From Undaria pinnatifida (taxonomy: Eukaryota; Sar; Phaeophyceae; Laminariales; Alariaceae): a stretch of 64,000 nt of DNA. Where the stretch lies: assembly GCA_012845835.1 (NCBI GenBank), contig JABAKD010000010.1, forward strand, positions 2,041,501 to 2,105,500. The letters are read 5' to 3'. The translations under genes and the position numbers were made by a program. Positions 27,001 to 37,280 of this stretch are shown here, piece by piece (the first letter of the stretch is position 1; each line of letters begins with the position of its first letter). Under the pieces are notes generated by a model, which saw nothing but the letters and a program-made list of their open reading frames with translations, searched no databases and was not told where the DNA came from.

Positions 27001-30000
27001 CAAAACCTGGTTGTACACTGGCAATTTCAGGAAAACTCGACGTAATGCCCCAAAAGCCAAAAACCCGAAGACCAGCTGCCCGGCGCGACGCGAGAAAAAA
27101 ACAGGAGTTCACGACTACAAACACTGCAGCACCGATGAAGTACAAATTATATCCGGTACTATGAAGACGAGCGAAACAAGAAACTCACAAGATTGGTGGT
27201 GACGAACTTGCTGGAGTACCGCTGCCACAGAGGCCAGCTGTAGGGGAAGTCGGAGATGGTCAGCCAAAGCGCCACGTCGTACGGGTAGGTGTACTCCCAG
27301 CGGGTGCGAGTGTAGTCGACGTACTCAACGAAGGCGGGATCGTTGTTGTTGTAGATGGCGTTCCCGTTGATGTGCCCGAGAACATTCCACATCTCGGAGG
27401 CCTGCGCGGTGGAGTGGAAGTTGGTGCCCCCGAGATTGCTACCCTTCACCCAGAAGTCTTCGTTGCCGCGGAAGGCTGCGTGGTGGAGTTCCTCGAAGGA
27501 ACGGTCGCTCGCCACAAGCACATCCCACTCGATGATGGCGAGGGCATCATACTCGGAAAGGTGGGAGTGGACGTCCTGGTCAAGGAACATTTTGAAGAAC
27601 ATCACGGAGGGGCCCTTCGGGTAGACATCCTCCTGCGTAATTTGGTCATGAAGCAAGCGGGGGAGGGATATCAGTTGGTTGCATTTTTTTATTATTTGGC
27701 CCTTCGTAACTGGTTAAAGTCAAGAAATTGCCACCATACGACTCAGACACAAGACTGGGCAACAACACATGGTCACACACGAAAACGTCAGGCCAGACCC
27801 AACAAAAAATCAAGGCCCACCAACCAACCTGATGCCATTTACCGGGCACTGGCGAAAACCCGAATTTGAACAAGGAACATATATGATGCGCTAAATAAAG
27901 TGGTCGTCCTCGCTGCGGAGCCTGAAGCAAGAAAAACTTGCTCGGAAACCACGCTCGACCCGATAGACTGCAAGTAAACCATTGTTCAGAATACGCAGCG
28001 ATTTTCTTTTGTGGAAAAATAAAAAGTGCACTCTACGGCTTTTTACCAGCATCAGTATGAGGACAACATCATTGCAGGTGCATCATCGCTCCATGCGTGA
28101 AAGTAGCTTTTTTTTTTTTTTTTTTAGCACACTTTCACTTTCCAGCTTCTGGACAAGTCGTGGTCACAGGTGTCGTCCCTTCTCCTCCCCGGTTCTTGCC
28201 TTCAATTTTTGTCGCGCATAGGGTTCAGCAATCCCACTGCTCGTCGATTATTCATCGAATGTTGCTAACTCACGCTCTCGCGCTTTCCGCAAGTCAATTT
28301 GTGCACAAGAAAAAGTCCCAACGAATTTATACGAGTATGCACTCGGCGGGGCTCGAACTCACGAAACTGACCTATAACAGGCTCGAGGATAACCTGATAC
28401 GCCACCGGGGCGACAGTGTTGTAGCTGCACAAGTTCAACCTCCACCAGATAAATGACATATTTTATTTACTCTACAAAAAGAAAGAGAAGGAAAGGAACA
28501 AGCTTAAACCCTGACAAAGCTCGTTCTCTACATCCAAAGCAACCATGCAACCAACTTCACAGCGAAAATAGCAGGTTCTCGTACAGAATTCGGGACCACG
28601 AACAGTCGACCGTTCCCATTGATTTTGTTGACTCAAGCAAAATCAAAATTAACGTGGCAACCTCCGGCGCGAGGTAAGCGAGAGGAGCAGCTGGAGACGA
28701 GGTGTCTATCGCCAAAAGTAAAGTGTCGAACGAACTATCAACAGTTTTGGCACGGCGAACAACAATAATAACGCACACGCCACCCGCCACAACTTTCTTG
28801 TTCAATGTATTTCACCTGCCATCGGAGAGGGAAAAATCAAGCTAAAGCTCACAACACTTGGAACGTGTCGAACGGACCATGTATAGTTTTGACACGGCAA
28901 ACAACGCAAGCGCCGGAACGCACACGCCACCCGCCACAACTTTTTTGTTGACTGAACTCTTTTGTGACGGCGGATTGGGAAAAATTCAAGCTAAAAGCTT
29001 ACGACTCTTCCACGTTTTCACGCACACCGTGCGTTAATGTAACTCAATTGTTTTTACTATTCAGAGCTAGCTGGCGAATCCTTCAGTTCCCGTGGGTAGC
29101 GACAGCGCAAGCCGTCCCTACCGTCGACCATCGTTACTACTACGAACAGCAGCGCAAGCCGCTGGTATGTGCGGAGGCGTGAGTGTGTCGACTCCACCTG
29201 AACCCTGCGGGGATCAGGTGTGGTCGAGGTAGCCACACAAAACGTCGTCCTGGGAGCTGATTTTTTTAATTATTTTGTCCTCTGGCAAAAAAAGAAAAGT
29301 GAAGACCTTAAGCCAAGCCTAGCACGTGTCGCGTATTTTCATAGCTGCTGAATCATGTAGAACAGCAAAACCCGCACCGCTGACCGCACACAGACGATGA
29401 AAATATGACTTGTGCCTGGTACGAAAGCAAGACCAGCACGTAGGTGCGAGTAGCTTTTTTGGAATGTGTGTATTTAGCGCATTGTACTTTCCGCTCAATT
29501 TTTGTCCAGTGAGTCTTAATACTGGAAGAGATAGGCCCGTAAAATTCTAAGACAACTCAACGAAAGCCACTGGGGCAAGAATCATCAGGGAAAACATTAA
29601 ATTACCACATATCAGAAGGACACGTCAGAAGCAGAGCACTCTGATCGATCGTGTTGTGGACCAGGCAACAACAGCCACCGCATTTGTGACGCCGTGCTGG
29701 TCATTCTTGTGGTACAACCCTGCCGATCTAGTTAAAGACAGACCGAGATGGATAAACAAAAAAAAAAAACTACTCGTACCTTCATCTCCATTTCGAAGAA
29801 CAAAAAAAAATACTCCGGAGTATATGAAAAGCAAATTAGTCTAGACTAGACTGGACTTTTCAAGTTGTTGACAACCTGCATCTCCAAATAAATCTTAGGA
29901 GAAGAGTACATCCTACAGAGCTGTACTTTACGGGGAGCGTTGCGTAGACCGAAACAAGAAAAAATCGTGGACGCATGAAAGGGCGGGCCGTCCGCGGCAC

Positions 30001-32042
30001 GGCACAGGTACAAAACACGGCGAAAAAACGACGCAAACGAAGCGCTTTAGGCAACAGGCCGTGCCTGCGCATTCAAGCGCGACTCAAATATGAAAAACAG
30101 ACAATGAGTGAAAAAGAGACAATGAGTGAACGCTTCAAAACAAGGGACGTCGACGTCACAGTCTACATCTGGCTCCCACGGCACGCGACTGCGGGACGTC
30201 GAGACCAAAAGCATTAATAATCACATTAACCATAGCCCGAGGAGCATCAGGTATCAAGGGGCCACTGCAGAGCCTGGCCTGCAAAACGGACTGCTTTTTT
30301 TTTGTTTTTTTTTATCCTCCGGCGCGGATGGGGAAAAATAAAGCTTTAGCTCACCACACTTCCACGTATTTTCATAGACGTCGTGTGTCGATTTAACTCA
30401 GTTGCTTTCGCAGCCCAACGCTAGGTAGGAAACGGGCTACCTTCCTTGCTGCTGTGAGACATGAGACGCCGTTCATCTTATAAAAAACTCGTTGACGAAC
30501 ACAATGCAACTACTACTGCTGCTGTCACAACTTAAATTATACGTACACAGGCATATCCAGCAAGCCTGCCGTCTGAATAATGGATGCCGGCTGCTACGTA
30601 CGTATTTAGATCGCAAACGCAACAACACGCGCATATAATATACTTAATGCAGACCGAACAAACCGACAGCGATGGCAGCAGAGGTCTGGGTGCGGGTCGT
30701 GGCACTTACACGAAGAAGACACCGGAAAACAGGATATACACGTAACGTGTGAAAAGACATTTTGGTAAACACAAGAGGAGAGATAGTTGCAGAGCAAGCG
30801 CGGGTCGTGTCGTGAAGAAAACTGAAGGCGCAGCAGATCGCTCTTCCGATATCTGGTTAACGAATCTGGTTCTCGTGGAACGGGCGGGTGCTAGAAAGAG
30901 TTCGAAAAATGAAAAATGAAAAAAGATACCTTGGTACCTGGCACAAACAAGGATTAGTTGAAAAAAAAGAAACTTTAGATGGCACGTAGAGAGGGCAGGG
31001 AAAAAATTACTTGCAATGCCCCGGGATCATCACACCTAAGCGATCAAAGTCCGAGGCGAGCTAATTCGAGATCGAGAAAAGGCAGGAAAGGCAGGGCCTA
31101 ACCCGATTGCACCTCACTCACCACAAGCTTCGACGCTATCAACTATCAAGCTTAGGGCACGTACCGGGTGTTATGAGGGGAGTGCTGCAACAAGCCGGGG
31201 CCTCCCAGGGCGAATGGCGGTACACCACGCAAAAACATAAATTGCGCCGCCGAAAGCAAGAAATCCCGACAGGCCAGGCCCCTCGTGGATTATTCTTGTT
31301 CTACGAGAGCTACGAGCAGCCTCTCAGCATCGACTACAAGCAGCAGAGGAGAAGGGGGAATGATCTGAAAGAAAATCAGCAGGCAAGTTTTGAGCCTCGA
31401 CTCAAGGAGGATACTAAATGACAAAGGCCAAGCGCGGGCTAGAACGCAACCGCTGTGGGCTGTAACCACACGGGAGCTCGTTGCAATTGGAAGAATCCTG
31501 CTTGATGCGGTCCGGAAGCTCGCGCAGAAATTCAAAATGTAGGCCGCAAACCCCACCTGACAGGCCATGGCCAACAATTATAGATGTCAAAACACCGACA
31601 AGAAACCAAACACCCCAGCACATACCAATCGCTCGCTCGAACTCATCGCAGCACTCTACGAAGATGATAATTCGCTCACCTCGTCGCTCAGGTGAGCGTA
31701 GACAAGACGCGTCCTCGAAAAACAGCTCCCTGCTGTCTCGTTGATGGTTTCGACGGCAGCTTCCACGGCCGGAGCATCCTCTTCCCCTTCAGCGTAGTAC
31801 AGGACGAGGTCGGCGTTTCGCTCGGTCAAGGGCGAGCAGGTGGAAGGCCACCGTTCAAGCGAAGACACCGCACGCGAGAGGTCGCCGCGGTAAACTGGTA
31901 CGACTACAGCTAGGTGCTGCCCGAGGTCTCCCTGAGGCACCTCAGGCGAATCTACGACGGCTGGGGCGTCTCGTGCGTCCGCGATAGGGAGGAGTGCCGA
32001 GCCCGATAGGGCCAGACATCCTGCTAACGCGGCGCCAAGCAT
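13383..32042 (-). CDS. 28-exon modular protein: GT-like domain, Cys/Trp exon-triplet array, second GT-like domain
   Basis: Not a gene I recognise by name. Spliced exons (high-low): 32042-31680, 27632-27189, 25055-24537, 24346-24186, 23923-23762, 23603-23523, 23335-23135, 22939-22697, 22533-22453, 22339-22139, 21482-21240, 20873-20793, 20487-20287, 20092-19850, 19563-19483, 19098-18898, 18414-18172, 18033-17953, 17823-17623, 17427-17185, 17022-16942, 16828-16628, 16294-16052, 15882-15802, 15455-15255, 15066-14671, 14322-13911, 13652-13383. All have minus-strand GT donors (GTAAG, GTGAG or GTACG) and AG acceptors. Exon lengths sum to 6159 bp, exactly 2053 codons with the stop. An in-frame TAG six bases upstream supports the start. 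A signal-peptide-like N-terminus plus N-X-S/T sequons (NDS in every C exon) suggest a secreted or Golgi-lumen protein. Introns 1-3 are phase 0, introns 4-26 phase 2, intron 27 phase 0. The enzyme activity is inferred from fold-like patterns only. Confidence 0.85.
15255..16294 (-). repeat. Triplet 7 (exons 23-25): A + B + C
   Basis: Exons 16294-16052, 15882-15802 and 15455-15255. The A exon has VEGDKASDVAENLKSWKDSH and GKLKRRKLQ, so it is a diverged copy with conserved Trp hexads. It is the last complete triplet before the C-terminal domain. Confidence 0.8.
16628..17427 (-). repeat. Triplet 6 (exons 20-22): A + B + C
   Basis: Exons 17427-17185, 17022-16942 and 16828-16628. Sequence and intron lengths (162 and 113 bp) match triplet 2 almost base for base over the whole block, offset about 5512 bp. 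All boundaries are phase 2. Confidence 0.85.
16628..17823 (-). repeat. 1.2-kb segmental duplication, copy 2
   Basis: Spans exon 19 through exon 22 and mirrors 22139-23335. A shorter stretch of the same block (C exon, following intron and A exon) also matches 19850-20487. Confidence 0.85.
17623..18414 (-). repeat. Triplet 5 (exons 17-19): A + B + C
   Basis: Exons 18414-18172, 18033-17953 and 17823-17623. The A exon has YRRLTATTAVKGEIASG and an AWKDTNADRK segment. The intron after exon 17 is clearly related to the one after exon 14, including a shared stretch around the GTACGTGCC donor, so triplets 4 and 5 descend from one duplication. Confidence 0.8.
19294..19370 (-). pseudogene. Broken copy of exon B (frame lost)
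   Basis: The minus strand reads NEKWKNVDD then a diverged DWRETE, followed by a deletion within the last EKWKNN, before a GTGAGC donor-like end. Length between the nearest acceptor and donor (83 bp) is not the 81 bp needed to keep phase 2. The acceptor side is replaced by a GTTATACAAAACG sequence shared with the neighbouring remnant. Confidence 0.6.
19409..19441 (-). pseudogene. Internally deleted copy of exon B
   Basis: Only the end of B remains (EKWKNN before GTGAGC), joined to the same TTATACAAA flank seen at 19294-19370. The missing middle could have been lost between the two EKWK-coding repeats within B. Confidence 0.55.
19691..19713 (-). pseudogene. Truncated 5' end of exon B
   Basis: Twenty-three bases encode WRQNEKW directly after an intact CAG acceptor, then similarity stops. 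The upstream intron matches the intron before exon 18, so this is the original B position of triplet 4, now replaced by the complete copy at 19563-19483. Confidence 0.55.
20287..21482 (-). repeat. Triplet 3 (exons 11-13): A + B + C
   Basis: Exons 21482-21240, 20873-20793 and 20487-20287. The A exon is the most diverged full copy (CETVMPVEGG, a KRDIRKLQ region, and NTNDDEEP in place of NPDDDEEP). The C exon has CDYTCADG where most copies have CDYSCADG. Introns of 366 and 305 bp differ from the other triplets. A broken B exon lies in the second intron at about 20667-20743. Confidence 0.8.
20667..20743 (-). pseudogene. Diverged copy of exon B in intron 12
   Basis: Flanks match the other B remnants (GCTCACAA at the donor side, a CCAGACGGT-type sequence at the acceptor side), and the centre keeps a GTCGACGTT core, but the Trp codons are mostly lost. 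Confidence 0.45.
22139..22939 (-). repeat. Triplet 2 (exons 8-10): A + B + C
   Basis: Exons 22939-22697 (A, 243 bp), 22533-22453 (B, 81 bp) and 22339-22139 (C, 201 bp). A has CDTVMPVEGGVYRRL, an ENLT sequon, then Trp hexads (W every six residues) and the acidic linker DDDEEP. Introns (163 and 113 bp) and exons are almost identical to triplet 6, so one was copied from the other recently. Confidence 0.85.
22139..23335 (-). repeat. 1.2-kb segmental duplication, copy 1
   Basis: Spans exon 7 through exon 10. Nearly identical in exons and introns to 16628-17823. Differences are a few substitutions and single-base indels. Similarity fades just beyond the AG acceptor of the first C exon. Confidence 0.85.
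23135..23923 (-). repeat. Triplet 1 (exons 5-7): A' + B + C
   Basis: Exon 5 (23923-23762, 162 bp) is a hybrid A exon. It lacks the CDTVMPVEGG start and begins FEPPQAEVVPVK, then joins the Trp hexad region at RKLQAWKENEKW. Exon 6 (23603-23523, 81 bp) is B, WRQNEKWKN...KWKNN. Exon 7 (23335-23135, 201 bp) is C, with eight Cys and ending ERAIM. All three start and end in phase 2. Introns are 158 and 187 bp. Confidence 0.8.
24186..24346 (-). other. Exon 4: second Cys module
   Basis: Encodes residues 443-495 plus two bases of the next codon. It contains VCDEACG, DYNCNW, GEKCRFCFDD and GGRVIMCST, a shorter variant of the same Cys module. It starts in phase 0 and ends in phase 2, so it is the adaptor into the all-phase-2 exon array. 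Confidence 0.75.
24537..25055 (-). other. Exon 3: end of GT-like domain plus first Cys module
   Basis: Encodes residues 270-442. It opens with ISYVGYEHVDHSTV and LFIHGSR, probably the end of the glycosyltransferase-like domain. A cysteine module follows: VCHDTC, VCDNTC, FLCG, then GFMCRLCY and HVIMCDT. This is the motif order of the repeated C exons, but here it is uninterrupted by an intron, so exon 3 may represent the ancestral module. Phase 0 at both ends. Confidence 0.75.
25056..27188 (-). other. Intron 2 (2133 bp)
   Basis: Minus-strand donor GTGAGT and acceptor CTCAG in phase 0. I find no conserved coding stretch or recognisable repeat inside. Open frames here do not resemble any part of the gene. 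Confidence 0.55.
27189..27632 (-). other. Exon 2: core of N-terminal GT-like domain (EWD motif)
   Basis: Encodes residues 122-269, phase 0 at both ends. It contains YDALAIIEWDVLVA (residues 149-162), where E156-W157-D158 sits at the end of a hydrophobic strand, as the metal-binding DXD motif does in GT-A enzymes. KGSNLGGTNFH and a Trp/Tyr-rich segment (LWLTISDFPYSWPLW) follow. Acceptor is CGCAG before GAGGAT and donor is CTT before GTGAGT. The reading joins exon 1 without any change of character. I could not place it in a CAZy family from the sequence alone. Confidence 0.75.
28108..28414 (-). mobile_element. S1 tRNA-derived SINE
   Basis: On the minus strand it starts GTCGCCCCGGTGGCGTATCA and carries a pol III A box (TGGCGTATCAGG) and B-box-like GTTCGAGCCCC, then a tRNA-unrelated body and an 18-base A tail (T run 28108-28125 on the plus strand). 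Copies at 40.6, 48.7 and 56.1 kb align throughout. Confidence 0.75.
28935..29260 (-). mobile_element. Diverged S2 copy
   Basis: Matches the 45.5-kb copy in order (TTCCACGTTTTCA, GAGCTAGCTGGCGAATCC, GCAGCGCAAGCCGC, GTCGAGGTAGCCAC) with numerous changes. Confidence 0.55.
30290..30430 (-). mobile_element. S2 3' fragment
   Basis: Shares the ATCCTCCGGC(GC)GGATGGGG end, the CCACACTTCCACGTATTTTC block and the T run with the 45.5-kb copy. Stops after GCAGCCCAACGCTAGG. Confidence 0.65.
31680..32042 (-). other. Exon 1: signal peptide and start of GT-A-like domain
   Basis: Encodes residues 1-121. Residues 1-22 form a short hydrophobic, Ala/Leu-rich segment ending near ADARD, as in a cleavable signal peptide. 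Residues 46-51 (VVVPVY), followed by a helix-like stretch and a conserved-looking WP..C, resemble the first beta strand and nucleotide-binding loop of GT-A glycosyltransferases. There is an INET glycosylation sequon. The exon ends in phase 0 after HLSDE at a GTGAGC donor. The open frame runs seven codons past the donor, but joining to exon 2 gives a continuous domain. Family assignment is inference. Confidence 0.75.
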
Positions 32043-35000
32043 AAACTACGGGCGCTACTTGTTCAGAGTTGCAACTGCCGTCCCCACTAACTATCTATCT
32101 ACGGGGGTCTGGTCTGGTGAGGAATGTGAATGAAGGTGAAGGCAGCACCACCACCGTATCCCAGGTACGAGTAGATGCACCGGGAAGAAGCAACGAAGCA
32201 AAGAGAAGAAGCGGAGATATCGTTTCGCTGTGCTAGGGTCGTGCGTTCTAAAATATAAAAGCCAAATTTTTCAACGATTTTCAAATTTAAAACCTACAGA
32301 GGAGACTCTGCAGAGGCTCAATCGTTGCGAGAGAATGAAACGGTTGCACGGCTGAAGAGTCAGTAGCCTGAGTCATCACTTGTCATCGACAAGTGAGTGA
32401 CCCTCCTTCCTCCTCTCTCGTGTGCTGTGCCGTCTTCCCTCGAGCACATCTATATCTCACCCAAGAGACGTAGGCAAGTCGGACTTGTTACATTCCGATC
32501 AGGAACGCTCAAGAAGAATCTTCCATTAGCCTATAGCCCAGACGCATGTATCTTGTACACAGATACCTGGTATCACAAAACCGCGCCTCCTCGCAGATAT
32601 TATTGCTGGGATGTGGTCAGAATTTTCGGGTCGGGGTTTTCTTCCACAAAAAAGTCGGGGCAAACAGCATTCTTAATTTTAGATTTGCTCATTTTACACT
32701 TGCTTTGGATACCACATCTCCGCCCCGACTCTCAACTCCCAACAATCTCTCGCACACGCCGCGCATTTTCGATTTTTCGAGGAAACTATGTTGGACAAAG
32801 AATGGATATACATGCGTAGCGTGTTCGCGGCGTTGTCTGCCCTCTCTCTTACGAGTTACGACGACGTCAACCAGCGTCAACACACATTGACACTGTGAGC
32901 GCCGAGTTCATCTTTGGAAGTTGAAAAACAGGATCTTCTTGCAGCGAATTTTTTGAAAAAAGGCGAAAACGATGGTCATACATGTATGAAACTCGTGCCC
33001 GCTGAAAATTCTGTAACTATTCCACGATACCAGGTACCTGATACTTTGTAATGTGAGAAAACAACAACAACAACTAACTGAGCAGACGCGTGTGTGTTTC
33101 CGCTCTTGATTACTTACTCCGTCGGCAGCATTCTGCATTCCAAAGGTGGTGTGTGCGTATATTATATACCACCTGTTGTACAATCTAGCTCAAAATTCCC
33201 CACATGAAGTACAAATGTAACACTTCTATAACCACAGTTAGTGTGGAGAAAGACAAAACATATAGACTATTATTATACATATTTTCCCCTCCCCCAAAAA
33301 GGATCTCTCTCCCAATAAAAAAACTCACCCATATCAGTATACTTTTACAAGTACCAACAACGCAGCTTGCAAAGATGAGTATTAACCAGAAATTCGTCGA
33401 ACTCATGGCTGACGTCCTTAGAACTACTTTTTATAATATACATATAAATATATATTTGAAACAAAAGAATAGGACCCCTCCCATCAAGAAAAAACTCACC
33501 CACATATTATATTGCAAGTATCAACAACGCAGCTTGCAAAGATGAGTATTGACCCGAAATTGGACGAACTCACGGCTGACGTCCTTGAAATATTTTCATT
33601 ATCGTATAGACTACATATATATACCCTGCCATGTCAGTGTTAAATTAAAGGTGGGGGGACACAGCGTAAGCTTGTTGATTTTGATTCGGATCCTTCTTTG
33701 TTTTTTTGTTTGTTTGTGTTCATTTCCCTCGTCGTGTTTCGTAAGTGAGTCTGAATCATAACAACTCGGACACCCATTTTCACGACCAAACAAACTAAAA
33801 AAGCAACGCTGAACGTGACCCCTTTGACTACTCGTTGGAGGAAGCCGCCTTATATATTCATTCTTCGTTCTGTGTGACTTCAATCCCCAGGTCGAGCGAA
33901 AAGCTACGAGGCAGTTTGGCCGTTGTTGTAGTCTAGCCATGTAGCCATGTACGTAGCCCCATAAATATTGCCAGGATGCCGCACTAGACTTTAGCCTGAC
34001 CGTCTTGTTATATCATACTCTGCCCGCCTTATATTGTATGATATATTTTATTTGACCAGATATAAAATATACCTCTGGTATGCTGTTTCAGTTGTTGCTG
34101 TTGTGTTCTCGCATAATCAAGTCCGCGTCTGGTCACAAGAGGACAGGCTCTACGAATTATCACAAAGTCTGGAAAAGTCTGGAATATGTAAGTGCGTAAG
34201 TGGGTCTTATTATGATGATATCATCAATCAGTTGATAGATGATGTAGTCTAAAGTCTAGACTAGTGGGCAAGAAATAATAATACCAATAATAATGGCGTG
34301 CGTATTATGCGCATAAAAAAAGCAGAGCCCCTCAGTCACCATGCCACACTGACTGGAACGTGGCCGTCCGTGCCTATCTGTGCTTCTTCCATATGTTTTG
34401 TTCGTGTTTCGTTCGTGTCTCACTAGTCTACCCGTATACAGGTCTCGACTTTGCAGTTAGGGCTCGACCGCTAGTTGGCTTTCACCCTCATTTTTCAGAC
34501 AGCAGTCATTGCAAAGATTATCTATCTGATTATCAGCGAGATGCATTTTTTACACCAACTACACGAACAGGACGAGCTCTTAGACTACCAGGTACATGAT
34601 TTCCAGCTACAATAATATAGTCTATACTACGACTAGTATTATCCAGTACACCAGTATAATAATATCGTACCAGTTGTCGGAAAATAATGGGTCAAGTTTG
34701 AAACGTCGCAGTCGGTTTGTCGATACATTGATTGCTCGAGTGCGAGATCCTTTCGCAGCAAGCAGCATCATCTCCATACACACGAGTATCTGATCTGATC
34801 GTCATCAGCAGCAGCGAGTGGCACAGTGTGGCACAGCGAGCAGTGGCAGTGTGTTCTGCATGAAAAATTACCACCAACACCCATGGCGTCATGCCACCAA
34901 CACACCACGGCAGTTAGTAGAGCATTTTGCCCGAACTACCCCGACCACACTGCAAGAAGACTGAGAGTGTGCCTTCTTCATTCAACAGCGCCAGACCCAC

Positions 35001-36560
35001 ACACACCAGATCTACGTTTCGTACGTAGTACGTACCAGGTTTGAGACGACAATCCACCAGATAGTAATACGAGGGTGTTGTAGTTGATTTCTCACGCGTT
35101 GACGGCTGTCATATTAACTGATATTTCAATTCCAGAGTCATTCATTCTACGGTGTAGCCCCCCCAACATTCGAAATCGCCGGTTTTGGAACCAGCTCCCG
35201 GCCGCATCTCCTGAAGAAAAACGGTGACCCTTGTCATCGCGACGGTCGTCGTTCGATAGTCCTTTCTTAGTGCAAACAAGAAAATATACGAAGATTAAGA
35301 TTACGTTTTCATACCACTCTTCTTCCTCGTGCCGATAAAGTCGTGAAATCTTCGTTAATAAAGAAGATATTGTTTTATGGGGGGAGCTATCGTAGAATCA
35401 GTCTCCACCCTGCTTCCACATCCAGCACAACAACCTGTGCTCCAGTGCCGCGTTGCCTCCTAAAGAAACGGAGCTCTCTATGTATGTATAGTCTTCGTAT
35501 GTATGTAGTATGTATGTACGTATGCGTGGTCACAAACTGTGTGAGGCAAAGATACACATTGCAGATACAATCAAGAACAATTTTTAGTTTTGCACACCTG
35601 GCGCACTGTTTCTGACGGCAGAGTGGTCCCAACACACAGACAGCCAGTCAAATCGTCGCCCCCGTACCGAGACAAAAACAACGCGTAAACTATTAGTCAA
35701 CAATAAGCGAAAACGCTACGAAGCAGACAATCAATGACGATACCACCCAGCCAGCCGGCGTCGGGGCAGCGCCCACAAACTGATTTCCGAACGCAACTAC
35801 TACAACACCACTATTACTACTTTAGAGAGACAGGGTTAGTATTAATGGGAACATGTTGCTGCCTGTCTGTCCTCTACTATCTGTACCTTCGACGGACTAC
35901 ACAAAAATATTTCTACTACTACACAGTAGTAGGTAGTAGTAGTAGTACTACTACGAGTAGAGAGGGTTATTACTAATGGGAGCATTGCTGCCTGTCTGTC
36001 CTCTACTGCTATGTGTATCTTCGACGGCGGTGTCCATGCCGACGTCATCGCCTCAATATCGCCCCCAAGGGTATACCCAAAAAGGAAAACAAAGGGCAAA
36101 GCAAAAGGGAGGGGGGGGGGGGAATGTACCAGGTTTTATTGTGTGTTGTTTGCGCGCTTGAAACATTGATTGATCCTTGGATGTTGGATGACAAAACGAA
36201 AAAAAAAATGCAATTCTGGCCCCATTAACATTTTAATGGGTCACGGGATCACAGGAAACAGAGCACAACAGGTAACCAACAACAAAAAATGGCCGGAAAA
36301 AGCTCACATCCACACATCCAACACCGTAAGGCGCAGTGGGCTGGTTGCAGCTTACTAGGTAGTTTGGGGTTCAACACGAGACAACGAGACAAGGTAGGCT
36401 ATCACATATCAAACCTGGTACGAATTAGACGAGAAAGAGAGAGCGTGCGATACAAAAGAAAAGCAGAAAATATAGCCTAATACAACAAAACAAAAAACAA
36501 AAGGCGGGCTCTTCTATAAACCATGCGATACGCCATGCTCTCCGAATGTCATACCCATTG
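32043..36560. other. No recognisable gene
   Basis: AT-rich, upstream of the modular gene. I see no clear TATA box or other promoter signal near its start. The stretch contains a direct repeat (33290-33600) and scattered (AGT)n microsatellites. Confidence 0.45.
33290..33600. repeat. Direct repeat, two copies
   Basis: Two copies (about 33290-33430 and 33465-33600) share AAAAACTCACCCA, ACGCAGCTTGCAAAGATGAG and GGCTGACGTCCTT. The middle motif also occurs in the R1 family. Confidence 0.7.
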
Positions 36561-36888
36561 CCTTGGTACTGCTGCTGTTGTTGTTGTTCTCACATCAACT
36601 CGCATAATCAAGTCCGTGATCACAGGACAGGCTCCAGTCACTCTGGAGCAGAGGAATACCCCAGGGAAAAAACACAAACAAACCAAAGGTGGTACACGCA
36701 TACATCATAGCTGACGCAATGCATGCCTCCGCCAGAAACATATAAAAAGTGAAATCGGGAGTCAGCCTACGATGTGCCAGGTCCATACTGGTGGTGCATA
36801 CGTGTCACTACTCGCGCCAGGAGAAACTGACTACACCGCTTGCCAACCAGGAAAGACTACCACGTATTTATTACACGTGGTACCTATA

Positions 36889-36908
36889 ATTATGCGAGTT
36901 AATGTGAG

Positions 36909-36952
<44 letters not shown>
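36889..36952 (+). mobile_element. Very short LINE 3' end insertion
   Basis: TTATGCGAGTTAATGTGAG followed by (AAC)n lies inside another LINE copy in opposite orientation. The copy at 42.6 kb lacks it. Confidence 0.6.
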
Positions 36953-36953
<1 letters not shown>

Positions 36954-37280
36954 CATTACGCATACGCACGTCAGACGCAAGTCAGTTGGACAAAAGAAAC
37001 TAAGAAAAGAAAGAAGAGAGAGAAAAGAAAGAAGAGAAAAAAAGGGGAAAAGGAAAGGAAAGGAAAGAAAAAAAAAAAAAGGAAAGGCAAGAAAAGAAAA
37101 GACTGAACAAGAGAAGATGAGGCAAGGCAAGGAACAGAAAAAGAAAGCGTCATACTATCAGACCCTAGGAACTGACGTAAGACGGCATTGGGCTCATAGA
37201 GGGTGTCAAGTAAAGTGCATCAATGGCACTGGGGAGAAAACGCAACAAGGCAAAGAAGTCAGGCGGCCTTACGCTATCTT

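Larger units (their letters stand above)
27633..31679 (-). other. Intron 1 (4047 bp), retroposon-rich
   Basis: The longest intron of the modular gene. It contains an S1 SINE (28108-28414), an S2-like retroposon copy (about 28935-29260), another S2 3' end (about 30290-30430) and a related short direct repeat near 28740-28990. No extra exon of the modular family is visible in it, and exons 1 and 2 join in phase 0 into one domain. Confidence 0.6.
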
